Of a stretch of 64,000 nt of DNA, positions 43,651 through 52,171 are shown piece by piece. The translations under genes and the position numbers were made by a program. Source of the DNA: Opitutaceae bacterium (GTDB lineage Bacteria; Verrucomicrobiota; Verrucomicrobiia; Opitutales; Opitutaceae); NCBI GenBank assembly GCA_041395105.1, contig JAWLBB010000006.1, positions 124,001-188,000 on the forward strand, read 5' to 3'. Numbering within the stretch: the stretch's first letter is position 1; each line of letters starts with the position of its first letter. A model generated the notes under the pieces. That model did not search any database and was not told the DNA's origin. It saw nothing but the letters and a program-made list of their open reading frames with translations.

Positions 43651-44526
43651 ATGAAAACCCTTGGTTTTGGGTTGATTCGTTTGTTCGTGATTCTTCCTGC
43701 CATGTCCGCACTCATCCAGGCGCAATCGGAACCGGTCGTGATTCCTCTTTGGGTAAACGGGGCACCCGGTTATGAGGATCGCCGCGACGAACCGGAACTG
43801 GCCCGGGATTACTGGGTCCGGAACATTCACAATCCGTCGATCACCGTCTTTCGCCCGCCGGCTGAAGCGGCCAACGGATGCGCGGTGGTGATCGCACCGG
43901 GCGGAGGCTTCCGTGAACTGGTCTTCGACGCGGAGGGCCGGCAGGCGGCCGAGTATCTCAATTCCATCGGAGTGACGGCCTTCGCCCTCAAGTACCGGCT
44001 GCCCGATGAAGCGGGGTCACCCTACAGTTACGAGAATGTCCGAGAGGATGCCTATCGGGCGATGCGCCTGGTGCGGAGTCGGGCGGCCGAGTTTGGAATC
44101 GACCCGCACCGGATCGGCATGCTCGGTTTCTCGGCCGGTGGGGCGGTCGTGCTCTCAATTGTCTTTGAAAAGGGTGATGGAGATCCCTCGGCGCCCGATC
44201 CGATTGACCGGGTCAACGGACGCCCGGATTTCCAGATGATGGTCTATCCCGGAGGAGACATTCCGGATACGATTCCCGGAGATACCCCTCCAGCCTTTCT
44301 GCTCTGCGCGAACGACGACGATTACGGGTGCGACGATGAAACGGTGGAACTCTTCACCAAATTCCGGGCCGCGAATGTCCCGGTGGAATTGCACATGCTC
44401 GCCCAGGGCAAACATGCCTTCAATATGGGCGATCGTTCGGACCTCCTTTCTGTCCGTCACTGGCCGGAGCGGATGAAGGAATGGCTGATCGACAGCGGTT
44501 GGCTCCAGGTCGGGCAGGCGGACTGA
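43651..44526 (+). CDS. Exported alpha/beta hydrolase, acetylxylan-esterase/BD-FAE-like
   Basis: A 291-residue protein with a signal peptide (LFVILPAMSALIQAQ). AVVIAPGGGF is the HGGG-type oxyanion region, and LGFSAGGAVV the nucleophile elbow. Asp in LLCANDDDYG and His in AQGKHAFNMG complete the triad. Homologues remove acetyl or similar groups from plant polysaccharides. It lies downstream of the sialidase-like gene and upstream of the PRMT-like gene on the same strand, about 70-85 bases apart each. No regulatory motif was noticed. Confidence 0.88.
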   Translation: MKTLGFGLIRLFVILPAMSALIQAQSEPVVIPLWVNGAPGYEDRRDEPELARDYWVRNIHNPSITVFRPPAEAANGCAVVIAPGGGFRELVFDAEGRQAAEYLNSIGVTAFALKYRLPDEAGSPYSYENVREDAYRAMRLVRSRAAEFGIDPHRIGMLGFSAGGAVVLSIVFEKGDGDPSAPDPIDRVNGRPDFQMMVYPGGDIPDTIPGDTPPAFLLCANDDDYGCDDETVELFTKFRAANVPVELHMLAQGKHAFNMGDRSDLLSVRHWPERMKEWLIDSGWLQVGQAD

Positions 44527-44611
44527 ATCTCGCGAGATACCCGGCTTGCCGTCGGGACCTTTCCCGATATGGATGGCGAACCGCGATCCACCGCCCTGAT
44601 GGGCTCAACCG

Positions 44612-45694
44612 ATGTCTCTTAAAAACCTGCAGAGTCTCAGCGTCCGCTTCTTCAGCCGCTTCCGACACCTCATGGCGATGATGCGCAGCTGGATCGAAGA
44701 CCGACCCAGTCTGGCCGCATGGTTTTTCCCGGAGCATTCCGCTGAAACGGAGTATCGACTGTACAATGGCCGGATGTTTGCCGACCTCTTCGAGCAGGAA
44801 CGGATGCTCGCGGATCAACCGCGAATGGCCTTCTACCACCAACTGATCAACCGCCACATCAAGGCCGGCGACCGGGTCGTCGATCTGGGGACCGGGACCG
44901 GGATTCTCGCTGCCCTGGCAGCCCGGCAGGGCGCCGGGCATGTCTATGCGATTGATCATTCCGAGATCCTGACCCAGGCGCGGACCCTGGCGGCGGCCAA
45001 TCACGTGGAGAACGTCGAGTTCATCGCGACCCACAGCAGCCGGTTCAAAACACAAGAGCCGGTCGACGTCATCCTGCATGAGCAGATGGGGGACTGCCTC
45101 TTTGACGAGGGGATGGTTGCCAACGTGGCGGATCTGCGCGACCGGGTGCTCAAGCCCGGAGGACTCATCCTGCCGAGCCTCTTCGAATTCCATTGCGAGC
45201 CGGTCATGTTGGACGACCTCCGTTTTGTGCCCTTCATCTGGGATCTCAATGTTCATGGCTACGACTACTCGAGTCTCGAAGGACACCGGCCGGAGGACCC
45301 CAATTACTACCGACAGGTGGGCGGCGACCGGGAACTGGTCGACCATTTCCTTTGCGAGCCAATGCCCGCGTTCTCCTTCGACCTGCACACCGTCCGCGAG
45401 GCCGAACTTTCCCGCGACCTTACGTTCACGCGCCGCGTGGTCCGGGCCGGACGTCTGGACGGGTATGCGATCTACTTCCGGGCCCGGGCGGGTGAACTGA
45501 GCCTGACCACCGATCCGACGGACCCGCACCGTGCGCCGCATTGGGGCTACCGCATCCTGCGGACCGATCGCGAGGATTATGAAGTGGGCGACGAGATCGA
45601 AACCCGTTTGGCGGTCGACCGCTGGTCGGATCTCGATTCCTGGCGGTGGCACAGCCACAAGCGGGTCGCGACGGGGCCGGTAAACAAACTGTAG
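44612..45694 (+). CDS. PRMT-like class I SAM-dependent methyltransferase
   Basis: A 360-residue protein. SAM-binding VVDLGTGTGILAALAARQGA is followed by VYAIDHSE. The protein-arginine-methyltransferase double-E loop is readable as HEQMGDCLFDEGM, with Glu157 and Glu166 nine residues apart, as in PRMT1 (E144/E153). A THW-loop counterpart reads RAPHWGYR. A C-terminal beta-barrel-like domain is typical of PRMTs. Arginine is therefore the expected acceptor, but bacterial members are poorly characterised. The last residues PVNKL and the stop at 45692-45694 lie inside a repeat hairpin, so the original C-terminus may have been changed. Confidence 0.8.
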   Translation: MSLKNLQSLSVRFFSRFRHLMAMMRSWIEDRPSLAAWFFPEHSAETEYRLYNGRMFADLFEQERMLADQPRMAFYHQLINRHIKAGDRVVDLGTGTGILAALAARQGAGHVYAIDHSEILTQARTLAAANHVENVEFIATHSSRFKTQEPVDVILHEQMGDCLFDEGMVANVADLRDRVLKPGGLILPSLFEFHCEPVMLDDLRFVPFIWDLNVHGYDYSSLEGHRPEDPNYYRQVGGDRELVDHFLCEPMPAFSFDLHTVREAELSRDLTFTRRVVRAGRLDGYAIYFRARAGELSLTTDPTDPHRAPHWGYRILRTDREDYEVGDEIETRLAVDRWSDLDSWRWHSHKRVATGPVNKL

Positions 45695-45720
45695 CACGCT
45701 ACGGTTTGTTTACCGGCCCC
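45673..45720. repeat. Long palindromic repeat, family A, overlapping the PRMT-like stop codon
   Basis: Arms 45673-45695 and 45698-45720 pair at 22 of 23 bases around a two-base AC loop, with the GTAGC/GCTAC core. The TAG of the methyltransferase gene (45692-45694) is within the left arm. The same core occurs at 5853-5884. In RNA this would be a very stable stem, possibly terminating transcription. Confidence 0.7.
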
Positions 45721-45750
45721 AAACCCTACGGTCTATGCTACGTAGGGTTT
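45721..45750. repeat. Short inverted repeat next to family A
   Basis: AAACCCTAC (45721-45729) pairs with GTAGGGTTT (45742-45750), with a 12-base loop. Near 5895 the similar words AACCCTACG and CTTCGTTTGG follow the other family-A hairpin, so this may be part of the same unit. Confidence 0.5.
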
Positions 45751-45764
45751 GAAGGCGGCCAACG

Positions 45765-45840
45765 CTTCGATGGACGGCCCGGCGGTCCGTCCCTACCGAT
45801 TCGCCTGTTGGGTAGGGCGTGACTGCTGGGCGCGCCGTTC
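45765..45840. repeat. Dispersed repeat, family E, second copy
   Basis: This stretch repeats the order of words at 6051-6130: CTTCGA, GGCGGTCCGTCCC, AGGGCGTGAC and GGGCGCGCC. Both copies follow a family-A hairpin on the same side. It ends right before the stop codon of the oxidoreductase fusion gene (45845). Confidence 0.55.
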
Positions 45841-45844
45841 CGGC

Positions 45845-47857
45845 TCAAACAGTGCCCGTCTCGAGATTGAGGTAACGGAGCTCCTCCGGGGTGAGCGCGA
45901 CATCGAGGCCGGGGAGGGAGGTCCGGGTCTCTTCCAGGGTCCGGGGGCCGAAGAGGGCGAAGACGGGGAAGGGTTGGCAGAGGACATAGGCGAGGGCGAT
46001 ATTGATGGGGAGGACCCCTTTGCTCTCGGCCAGTTCGATGGCCCGTTCGCGACGCTTGAAGTTGTCGTCACTGTACCAGCAGCGGACCAGTTCCCGGTCG
46101 AAAGTCTTGTCCGGGCCGGCCCGGTCGGTGAAGAAACCGCGGGCCTGGCTGGACCAGGGCAGAAGGGGCATCTGGTGGGTGGTCAGCCAGGCGCGGCTTT
46201 CCGGATCGGAGGCGGCCACGCAGCCGTCCCAGACCGGGTCGACCATGCGGGCCAGGCTGAAATTGTTGCTCAGAAGGGAAAAGCCCTGGAGGCCATTGAC
46301 CTCGGCATACGCATTGGCCTCCTCGATCCGGGCGATGCTCCAATTCGATCCGCCGAAGATCCGGATGCGTCCGGCTTTGACGTGCTCGTTCAGGACGTCG
46401 ACAAACACACTGGCCGGGATATCCGGATTGTCCCGATGCATGATGTAGATGTCGAGATGGTCGGTCTGGAGGCGTTCGAGCGATTTGAGCAACTGCCGGG
46501 TGAGTGCCTCGGGATGACAATCCGGGGTGTGGGCGCCCTTGGAGATGAGGACAACCTTCTCCCGCAGACCCCGGTTCTTGATCCACTGACCGAGGAAGCG
46601 TTCCGACCAGCCGTCACCGTAGATGTAGGCGGTGTCGAAGGCATTGCCGCCCTGTTCATAGAAATCATCGAAAATGACTGAGGCGTGGGCGAGGCTCTGC
46701 TGATTGTCGACGCCCATGATCAGGCGGGAGATATCCTTTTCAAGCCCGGCAATCCGGCCGTAGCGCATATTGTGCGAGGGGGAGGGAACGACGGGCCCAC
46801 GGTGGACGGCGGGCCGGTTGAAGTCCGCTTTCTCCTCGTCGTACTGGAAGCCGAAGCTCCGCCGCCACGCGTCGAGCGTCTTCATATTGCCGAGGGTATC
46901 GGCGGGGGACATGGCCGGGGAGATGGTGTGACCGGCCTCGAGCGAGCGGAAAAAGGTATCGGCTTCGATTCCGTAGAGCCCGCGGGGGTCGTTTCCCCTG
47001 ATCGTCTCAGGATCCTTCTGGCCGGCGCGATGAAGGGTGAAGGACCATTCGCCACCGTCGCGGGCGGGAATCCACGGGTTGGCCAGATCGATCGAGCCCT
47101 CCGTTCCGAAGATCCGGGCATGATTGTCCTGCTGCAGGCGCACTCCGGTGGCGACCTGGGCGATGATCCCGCCGTCAAAGCGCAGAAGAGCGGCGGCGTA
47201 TTCGTCGACCCGAGTCTCGGGTCCGACAAACCCCATACCGCGAACCTCGACCGGGTCGGCGAAATCGCGTCCGAGGGCCGCGCCGGCCACCAGGCGGGAG
47301 AAAGAGACCGGGTAGCATCCGACATCGAGGATCCCGCCGCCGCCAAGGGCATTGTTCATCAAACGGCTTTCCGGATTGGCCCCGGCCCGGAAGCCGAAGG
47401 CGGCCTGGATCATTTTTACCTCGCCGATGGCACCGGAGCGGATCAATTCGACGACTCGGGCCGTCTGGGGATGGCAGCGGTACATGAAGGCCTCCATCAG
47501 GAAGACTCCGGCCCGGTGGGCCGCTTCGACCACCGCCATGGTGTCGGGATGATTGAGGGTGATGGGCTTCTCGCAGAGAATGTGCTTGCCGGCCCGGGCG
47601 CATTGGATCGCCCAGTAGGCGTGGAGCGGGTGGGGCGTCGCGATATAGACGGCCGCCACCTCCGGGTCCGCGAGGAGGGCCTCGTAGGAGTCGTGGGCCG
47701 TGCCCGATTTGAATTCGGCGACAAAGGCGTCAGCGGAGGAACGCTTCCGACTGGCCACGGCCTTCAGGACCCCCGTTTCCGAGCTCTGCAGTCCGCGAGC
47801 AAAAGCGTGCGCGATGTTACCGGTTCCGAGGATGCCCCAGTTCAGTTTAGGCTTCAT
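45845..47857 (-). CDS. Gfo/Idh/MocA oxidoreductase fused to an aldo/keto reductase
   Basis: A 670-residue bifunctional protein. Residues 1-340 form a Gfo/Idh/MocA oxidoreductase: NWGILGTGNIAHAFA (Rossmann), AGKHILCEKPITL with the EKP motif, and LGGGGILDVGCYPV. Residues about 365-670 form an aldo/keto reductase: FDTAYIYGDGWSERFLG (catalytic Tyr), VVLISKGAHT (Lys), IYIMHRDNPD (His) and IRIFGGSNW. All four AKR catalytic residues are present. Such fusions could oxidise and reduce one sugar in turn. ATG 47857 is at the Rossmann strand; 47899 is less likely. Preceded by repeats at its 3' side. Confidence 0.88.
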   Translation of the reverse strand: MKPKLNWGILGTGNIAHAFARGLQSSETGVLKAVASRKRSSADAFVAEFKSGTAHDSYEALLADPEVAAVYIATPHPLHAYWAIQCARAGKHILCEKPITLNHPDTMAVVEAAHRAGVFLMEAFMYRCHPQTARVVELIRSGAIGEVKMIQAAFGFRAGANPESRLMNNALGGGGILDVGCYPVSFSRLVAGAALGRDFADPVEVRGMGFVGPETRVDEYAAALLRFDGGIIAQVATGVRLQQDNHARIFGTEGSIDLANPWIPARDGGEWSFTLHRAGQKDPETIRGNDPRGLYGIEADTFFRSLEAGHTISPAMSPADTLGNMKTLDAWRRSFGFQYDEEKADFNRPAVHRGPVVPSPSHNMRYGRIAGLEKDISRLIMGVDNQQSLAHASVIFDDFYEQGGNAFDTAYIYGDGWSERFLGQWIKNRGLREKVVLISKGAHTPDCHPEALTRQLLKSLERLQTDHLDIYIMHRDNPDIPASVFVDVLNEHVKAGRIRIFGGSNWSIARIEEANAYAEVNGLQGFSLLSNNFSLARMVDPVWDGCVAASDPESRAWLTTHQMPLLPWSSQARGFFTDRAGPDKTFDRELVRCWYSDDNFKRRERAIELAESKGVLPINIALAYVLCQPFPVFALFGPRTLEETRTSLPGLDVALTPEELRYLNLETGTV

Positions 47858-48002
47858 GGTCGATTCAGTTCGATTGGCGAAAGCAGGGTATCTTTCCATC
47901 AGTTCAACCGGATGCGAGTCGATTCATGGAAAGTTTCGAAGAATGATGGATCGGTGAAACGAAGGGGGGGTGGTTTGGACATCGCCGCGATCGTCCAGAC
48001 AC

Positions 48003-48033
48003 AAAAAAGCCCGCCGAGTGTCATCGGCGGGCT
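48003..48033 (-). terminator. Rho-independent terminator of the small basic protein gene
   Basis: On the minus strand AGCCCGCCGA pairs perfectly with TCGGCGGGCT (10 base pairs, 48033-48008, 6-base loop) and is followed by a T-run (48008-48003). It lies about 25 bases after the stop of the gene at 48059. Confidence 0.9.
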
Positions 48034-48058
48034 GGGGAAGGGTCCCGTGGAGAACGGC

Positions 48059-48214
48059 TTATTCCTCGGGCTTGGTCTTCTTCAGGCCGACGACGCGGTC
48101 GCCGTCCTTGAATTCGCCGCGCTTTTTCAGCAGATCGACGCGTTCGAAGCGCTTGAGGACGTTGCGCTTGACCTGGAGACTGCTGGAGGACTTGAAACTG
48201 GGATGCTGTGACAT
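48059..48214 (-). CDS. Small basic protein (Verrucomicrobia/Chlamydiae-type, 51 residues)
   Basis: A 51-residue lysine-rich protein starting MSQHPSFKSSSSLQVKRN, followed by VLKRFERVDLLKKRGEF and ending LKKTKPEE. The central NVLKRFERVELLKKRG-type segment is the hallmark of the small basic protein family (TIGR04137-type) found in Verrucomicrobia and Chlamydiae. Its role is unknown, but its size, charge and conservation suggest an RNA- or ribosome-associated function. It has its own perfect terminator at 48003-48033. It is divergent from rpoZ. This gene is the best taxonomic marker in the window. Confidence 0.92.
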   Translation of the reverse strand: MSQHPSFKSSSSLQVKRNVLKRFERVDLLKKRGEFKDGDRVVGLKKTKPEE

Positions 48215-48454
48215 GACTGGAAAAAAAGTAAACGGTCTAGGTAGAGGCTCAATCCGGGCAGATCAAGTGTTTTTTCTGCAAGATGTGCGTGCCGGGAGTT
48301 GAAAGAGGTTGCCGCCCTCCCAGGTCGATACGAAATGAACGGGCCGGCCGCGGCCCGGTTGGCCAAAGCCGGGTGGCCGGCGGAAATTGGCTCTTGACCT
48401 CGTCAGCCGGGCTTGTTTGAGAGATCGTTTCACCTTGAACGAGGAGGTTTTGTT

Positions 48455-48652
48455 TTGAGAGACGACTATCTAAGAGATGCAAGCGCGGTCATCCCGGATT
48501 CGGGACTGTTGATCAACGTGATTTCGCGTCGGGTCAAGCAGCTGCGCCGTGGCAACCGCCCCCTGGTGGAATCGCTGGAAAAGCTGAGCCTGGAGGACAT
48601 TGCGTTGCGCGAAGTCATCGAGGGAAAGATCAGCTACGAGTTTATCGACTGA
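48455..48652 (+). CDS. rpoZ: DNA-directed RNA polymerase omega subunit
   Basis: A 65-residue omega-like subunit. The sequence RRVKQLRRGNRPLVESLEKL corresponds to the conserved omega helix (RxxQL..G..P......), and EDIALREVIEGKISYE to the following helix. The TTG at 48455 is preferred because GAGGAGG (48441-48447) lies seven bases upstream; starting at 48413 would put this ribosome-binding site inside the gene. Omega assists assembly of the beta-prime subunit and may bind ppGpp. smpB follows about 60 bases later on the same strand. Confidence 0.85.
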   Translation: MRDDYLRDASAVIPDSGLLINVISRRVKQLRRGNRPLVESLEKLSLEDIALREVIEGKISYEFID

Positions 48653-48713
48653 GGCTGGCGCCCTTTCCGGGTGACCTTCTTTCATCCATATTGAAGGAGG
48701 GTTCCGATTCATC

Positions 48714-49187
48714 ATGTCCGCGGCCCAAAAGAAACCGGGAAAACTGCCGGAGATCCGCAACTCCAAGGTGGGTCGCGATTATGTGATCGGGGAGCGTTTT
48801 GAGGCGGGAATCGTGCTGACCGGAACCGAGGTCAAATCGGTCCGCGGGGCCCAGGCCCAGATCTCGGATGCGTTCTGCAAAATCGAAAAAGGCCAGGTTC
48901 TCCTCTACGGAGCCTATATCAGCGAGTACGTCTTCGGGAACATCAACAATCACGCCGTTCGGCGCCCGCGCCGCCTGCTCCTGCACCGGAGGGAGATTGG
49001 CAAGCTCCAGAAGGCGGTTGAGGCCGGGGGGAAGGCCCTGGTGCCCCTCCGGATCTATTTCAAGGGAGGGTTGATCAAGATCGAACTCGCCCTCTGCACC
49101 GGCAAGAAACTTTACGACAAGCGGGAAACGCTCAAGAAGAAGACCGAATTGCTTGAGATCGACCGGATGATGAAGTTTCACCGCTGA
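48714..49187 (+). CDS. smpB: SsrA-binding protein SmpB
   Basis: A 157-residue protein of standard length. EIRNSKVGRDYVIGERFEAG and LTGTEVKSVRGAQAQI form the OB-fold part. The tail GKKLYDKRETLKKK is the classic SmpB C-terminus that enters the ribosomal decoding site. SmpB brings tmRNA to stalled ribosomes for trans-translation. An AAGGAGGG ribosome-binding site is about 12 bases before the ATG. It is followed 22 bases downstream by trmL. The ssrA gene itself was not found in this window. Confidence 0.97.
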   Translation: MSAAQKKPGKLPEIRNSKVGRDYVIGERFEAGIVLTGTEVKSVRGAQAQISDAFCKIEKGQVLLYGAYISEYVFGNINNHAVRRPRRLLLHRREIGKLQKAVEAGGKALVPLRIYFKGGLIKIELALCTGKKLYDKRETLKKKTELLEIDRMMKFHR

Positions 49188-49209
49188 TTTCCGGCGAAGC
49201 GGCTGACCG

Positions 49210-49671
49210 ATGACCCCGCGCCTGCACATTATCCTGATCCGGCCGGAGATCCCTCAGAATACCGGGAATATCGGGCGTCTTTGCGCGTTTGCCGGTCTTC
49301 GTCTCCACCTGATCCACCCGCTTGGCTTTACCATCACGGACCGCCATCTGCGCAGAGCGGGGATGGATTATTGGAAGGAACTCGATATTCGGCACCACGA
49401 GAGCTGGGAGGCGTTCACCCGCGCGGAGCAAGGCCCGGACAGGCTATGGCTTCTGACCACCCGTGGAGAGCGATCGATCTGGGATGCGGCCTTTCAGGCG
49501 GGGGACGGGCTGGTTTTCGGAAATGAGTCAAGTGGTGTGGAGCCCTCCATTCACGAAGCCCTGGCGGATCGGCGCCTTGTCATTCCCCGGTTCGGGCCGG
49601 ATCTGCGCTCGCTCAACCTGTCGACGAGCGCAGGGATCGCTGCCTATGAGGCGTTGCGGCAGCTCAGGTGA
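49210..49671 (+). CDS. trmL: tRNA (cytidine/uridine-34-2'-O)-methyltransferase TrmL
   Basis: A 153-residue SPOUT methyltransferase. HIILIRPEIPQNTGNIGRLC is motif 1, LVFGNESSGVEPSIHEAL motif 2, and RSLNLSTSAGIAAYEAL motif 3, forming the trefoil-knot SAM site. Length is typical for TrmL (about 155). TrmL methylates the wobble base of tRNA-Leu isoacceptors. It sits 22 bases after smpB, making an rpoZ-smpB-trmL translation and transcription cluster. The 259 bases downstream hold no clear gene. Confidence 0.95.
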   Translation: MTPRLHIILIRPEIPQNTGNIGRLCAFAGLRLHLIHPLGFTITDRHLRRAGMDYWKELDIRHHESWEAFTRAEQGPDRLWLLTTRGERSIWDAAFQAGDGLVFGNESSGVEPSIHEALADRRLVIPRFGPDLRSLNLSTSAGIAAYEALRQLR

Positions 49672-49930
49672 ACAAATCAAATCGGAGGGTCGTGCTCCCA
49701 CGTGACGGCGGAGGACGAAGGGCTGGATGCTCGGCGCCATCGTTCCCAACTGCCGGTTTGACGTCGCCGGGTTGACTAATGGCCAATCGGGCATGAGATC
49801 GAAGTGTGGGACATCGGGATAAAAAGTCGGGGAATTCCCGGAGGTCTTTTTTCAACGAATTCACAGGTTTGTTTGCGTGCACGAATCCGATTCAGCCGAT
49901 AAACATGGGGGGATTCCGGTTCCTTAGCTG

Positions 49931-52171
49931 ATGCAATTCTTCCGAAAAGGAGTCACTTGGATGATTCCCGCCGGCCTGATTCTGGCGACGGGCTACTGGC
50001 TGGTGGCCGGATGGCGGCAGGGTGGTTCACCCTCCGCATCGCAGACTCCGGCCCAGGCGCAGGCCGCGGCCGGCCCTGTTGAGACCGTCCCCCTGGCTCG
50101 AGGCGACCGGTCGATGGAGACGGGTGACCGCCGGTTTGCCTTCTCAGCGGTGGATCCGGATCGCGAGGCGAAGCTCCTGGAGTTGTCGACCGACGCAGTC
50201 AGACGGGTGCGGGTGGGAGCGGCGGACTCCGATTTCCTCGACCCGAAGACATCTCCGTTCCTGGGGGCGCCCGATGGCGACCTGATTTTCCTGGAGCTGT
50301 TCAATGATCTGGTGCTGCCGATTCTTCTCACCGACACCGGGGTGACCCGCTCGGGCGTGCAGCTGATCGAGGGCACGGTGGCGGGGCAGCCCGGAAGTCG
50401 CTTCATGATGACGGCTTCAGAGGGAGCGGCCAGTCTCTCGATTGAAGTCTCCCCGGATGATCGTTATGTGGTCAATTGGTTGGATGATGGCGTCTATGAG
50501 ATCGCCGAACTCGATCCGCAGACCATCCCTCCCTGTCATGGTCCGTTGACGGTTTTCCTGGACGCCGATGTCCTGGCTGCCCGTTCGCAACAGGATGAAG
50601 GCGTGACCGACGTTCGACGGCCGACCGCCCTGTCCACCCTTCCTCATACGCCGGCCGTGGTGGACCTTCTGATTGTCTATTCGTCGGACGTTGCCGCGAA
50701 CTACACGGAGTTCGCCATCCGCAACAAAGCCGAACTCGCGGTGGCGGAGGGGAACAGCGATTTTGAGCGCAGTGGGGCGCGGGTCCAGCTCCGGTTGGTC
50801 GGTGTGGCGGGGCTGGACTATACGGAAAACGGCAGCAACAGCGATGGACTCGAGCGTCTCCGCCGCACCTCGGATGGCTATATGGACGATGTCCATCAAT
50901 TGCGGGAGAAGGTCGGGGCCGATCTCGTCTGTCTCCTTCAGGACCGGAGGGACTCGAGCAGTTCGGGTATCGCCTATGTGATGACCGAGATCGGCAGCCG
51001 CTACAACGAGGACTTCGGATTTTCGGTTGTGGAATATCAGTACCTGACCGGATCGAACACGATGGTCCACGAGATCGGACACAATCTCGGGTGTCAGCAC
51101 GATCGGGAGAACTCCGGCGCCGACGGCCTCTTTCCGTTCTCCTATGGCTACCGCTTCACATCGGGAACCGGCAGCACCTACCGGACGATCATGGCCTACC
51201 GTCCGGGCAGCCGCATCTCCTATTTCAGCACACCTCTGAAGACCTTCGGAACCCTGGGTGATCCAATCGGGATTGCCGAAGGACAGTCCGGTGAAGCGGA
51301 CAATGTGGAGAGCCTGAACCGGGCTTCCTTCGAGGTCTCGAACTTCCGACTGGCGGAGGAGGGACAGGATCCATGGGCACGATTGATCAATGTCTCCACC
51401 CGCGCCATGGTCGGGGCGGGAGAACGGGCCCTGATCGGCGGTTTTGTCATTGGCGAAGCCGAATCGAAATTGATCCTGGTCCGCGCCCTAGGCCCCAGTC
51501 TCGCGGATTACGGAGTCCGTGATCCGCTTCCATCGTTGAAAGTGACACTCAATCACGGGGGAGCCGCCATCGGCTCGAATGCCGGATGGCGGACAGCAGC
51601 TGATCCTCAGGCAATCATGGATACGGGCTACGCCCCGAGCCGGGACGCCGAACCGGCTTTCCTGGTCGAGCTCGGTCCCGGAGCGTATACGGCGGTCGTG
51701 AATTCTCTCGATGAGCGCTTGGGGGTTGCCCTGGTCGAGATTTATGAAATCGGAGTGGACGGGACGAGGCTCGTCAATCTGTCGACCCGCGGATATGTCG
51801 GCGTCGCTGAGGATGTGATGATCGGAGGATTTGTCATTGGTGGAGAAAGCGGGGGAACCAAGCGAATCCTCCTCCGGGCCCTGGGGCCGAGCCTGTCCGG
51901 GTTTGGCGTGGTCGACGCGCTTTATGATCCGGCCATGACACTCTATGACGAGTCCGGAGTCGTCCTTCTGGAAAACGATGATTGGGACGAAAGCAACCAG
52001 CAGGATAGGATTGCCGATCTGGGATTCGCCCCCGCGGTCCGGCGGGAGTCCGCCATGATCCTCGATCTTTCCCCGGGGCTTTACACGGTGATCGTCCGCC
52101 CCTTCGAGAACACTGATGGCCAGCGCCAGGGCATTGGACTGATCGAGGCTTTCGAGATCAGGGAGAACTGA
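49931..52171 (+). CDS. Metzincin (reprolysin-like) metallopeptidase with two C-terminal verrucomicrobial repeats
   Basis: A 746-residue exported protein. An N-terminal membrane/signal segment (MIPAGLILATGYWLVAG) precedes a propeptide-like region. The catalytic motif is HEIGHNLGCQHD (His380, Glu381, His384, His390), a complete HExxHxxGxxH zinc site, with a possible Met-turn in TIMAYRPGS. Two C-terminal domains follow, each opening with a similar sequence: LINVSTRAMVGAGERALIGGF and LVNLSTRGYVGVAEDVMIGGF, both continuing to an LxRALGPSL motif. This repeat is frequent in Verrucomicrobia. The peptidase probably acts at the surface or outside. Its stop overlaps the next, convergent gene by 14 bases. 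Confidence 0.85.
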   Translation: MQFFRKGVTWMIPAGLILATGYWLVAGWRQGGSPSASQTPAQAQAAAGPVETVPLARGDRSMETGDRRFAFSAVDPDREAKLLELSTDAVRRVRVGAADSDFLDPKTSPFLGAPDGDLIFLELFNDLVLPILLTDTGVTRSGVQLIEGTVAGQPGSRFMMTASEGAASLSIEVSPDDRYVVNWLDDGVYEIAELDPQTIPPCHGPLTVFLDADVLAARSQQDEGVTDVRRPTALSTLPHTPAVVDLLIVYSSDVAANYTEFAIRNKAELAVAEGNSDFERSGARVQLRLVGVAGLDYTENGSNSDGLERLRRTSDGYMDDVHQLREKVGADLVCLLQDRRDSSSSGIAYVMTEIGSRYNEDFGFSVVEYQYLTGSNTMVHEIGHNLGCQHDRENSGADGLFPFSYGYRFTSGTGSTYRTIMAYRPGSRISYFSTPLKTFGTLGDPIGIAEGQSGEADNVESLNRASFEVSNFRLAEEGQDPWARLINVSTRAMVGAGERALIGGFVIGEAESKLILVRALGPSLADYGVRDPLPSLKVTLNHGGAAIGSNAGWRTAADPQAIMDTGYAPSRDAEPAFLVELGPGAYTAVVNSLDERLGVALVEIYEIGVDGTRLVNLSTRGYVGVAEDVMIGGFVIGGESGGTKRILLRALGPSLSGFGVVDALYDPAMTLYDESGVVLLENDDWDESNQQDRIADLGFAPAVRRESAMILDLSPGLYTVIVRPFENTDGQRQGIGLIEAFEIREN

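Noticed and set aside
46685..48211. A 508-codon frame opposite the oxidoreductase fusion and small basic protein
   Set aside because: It would cover two clear genes on the other strand and has no domain.
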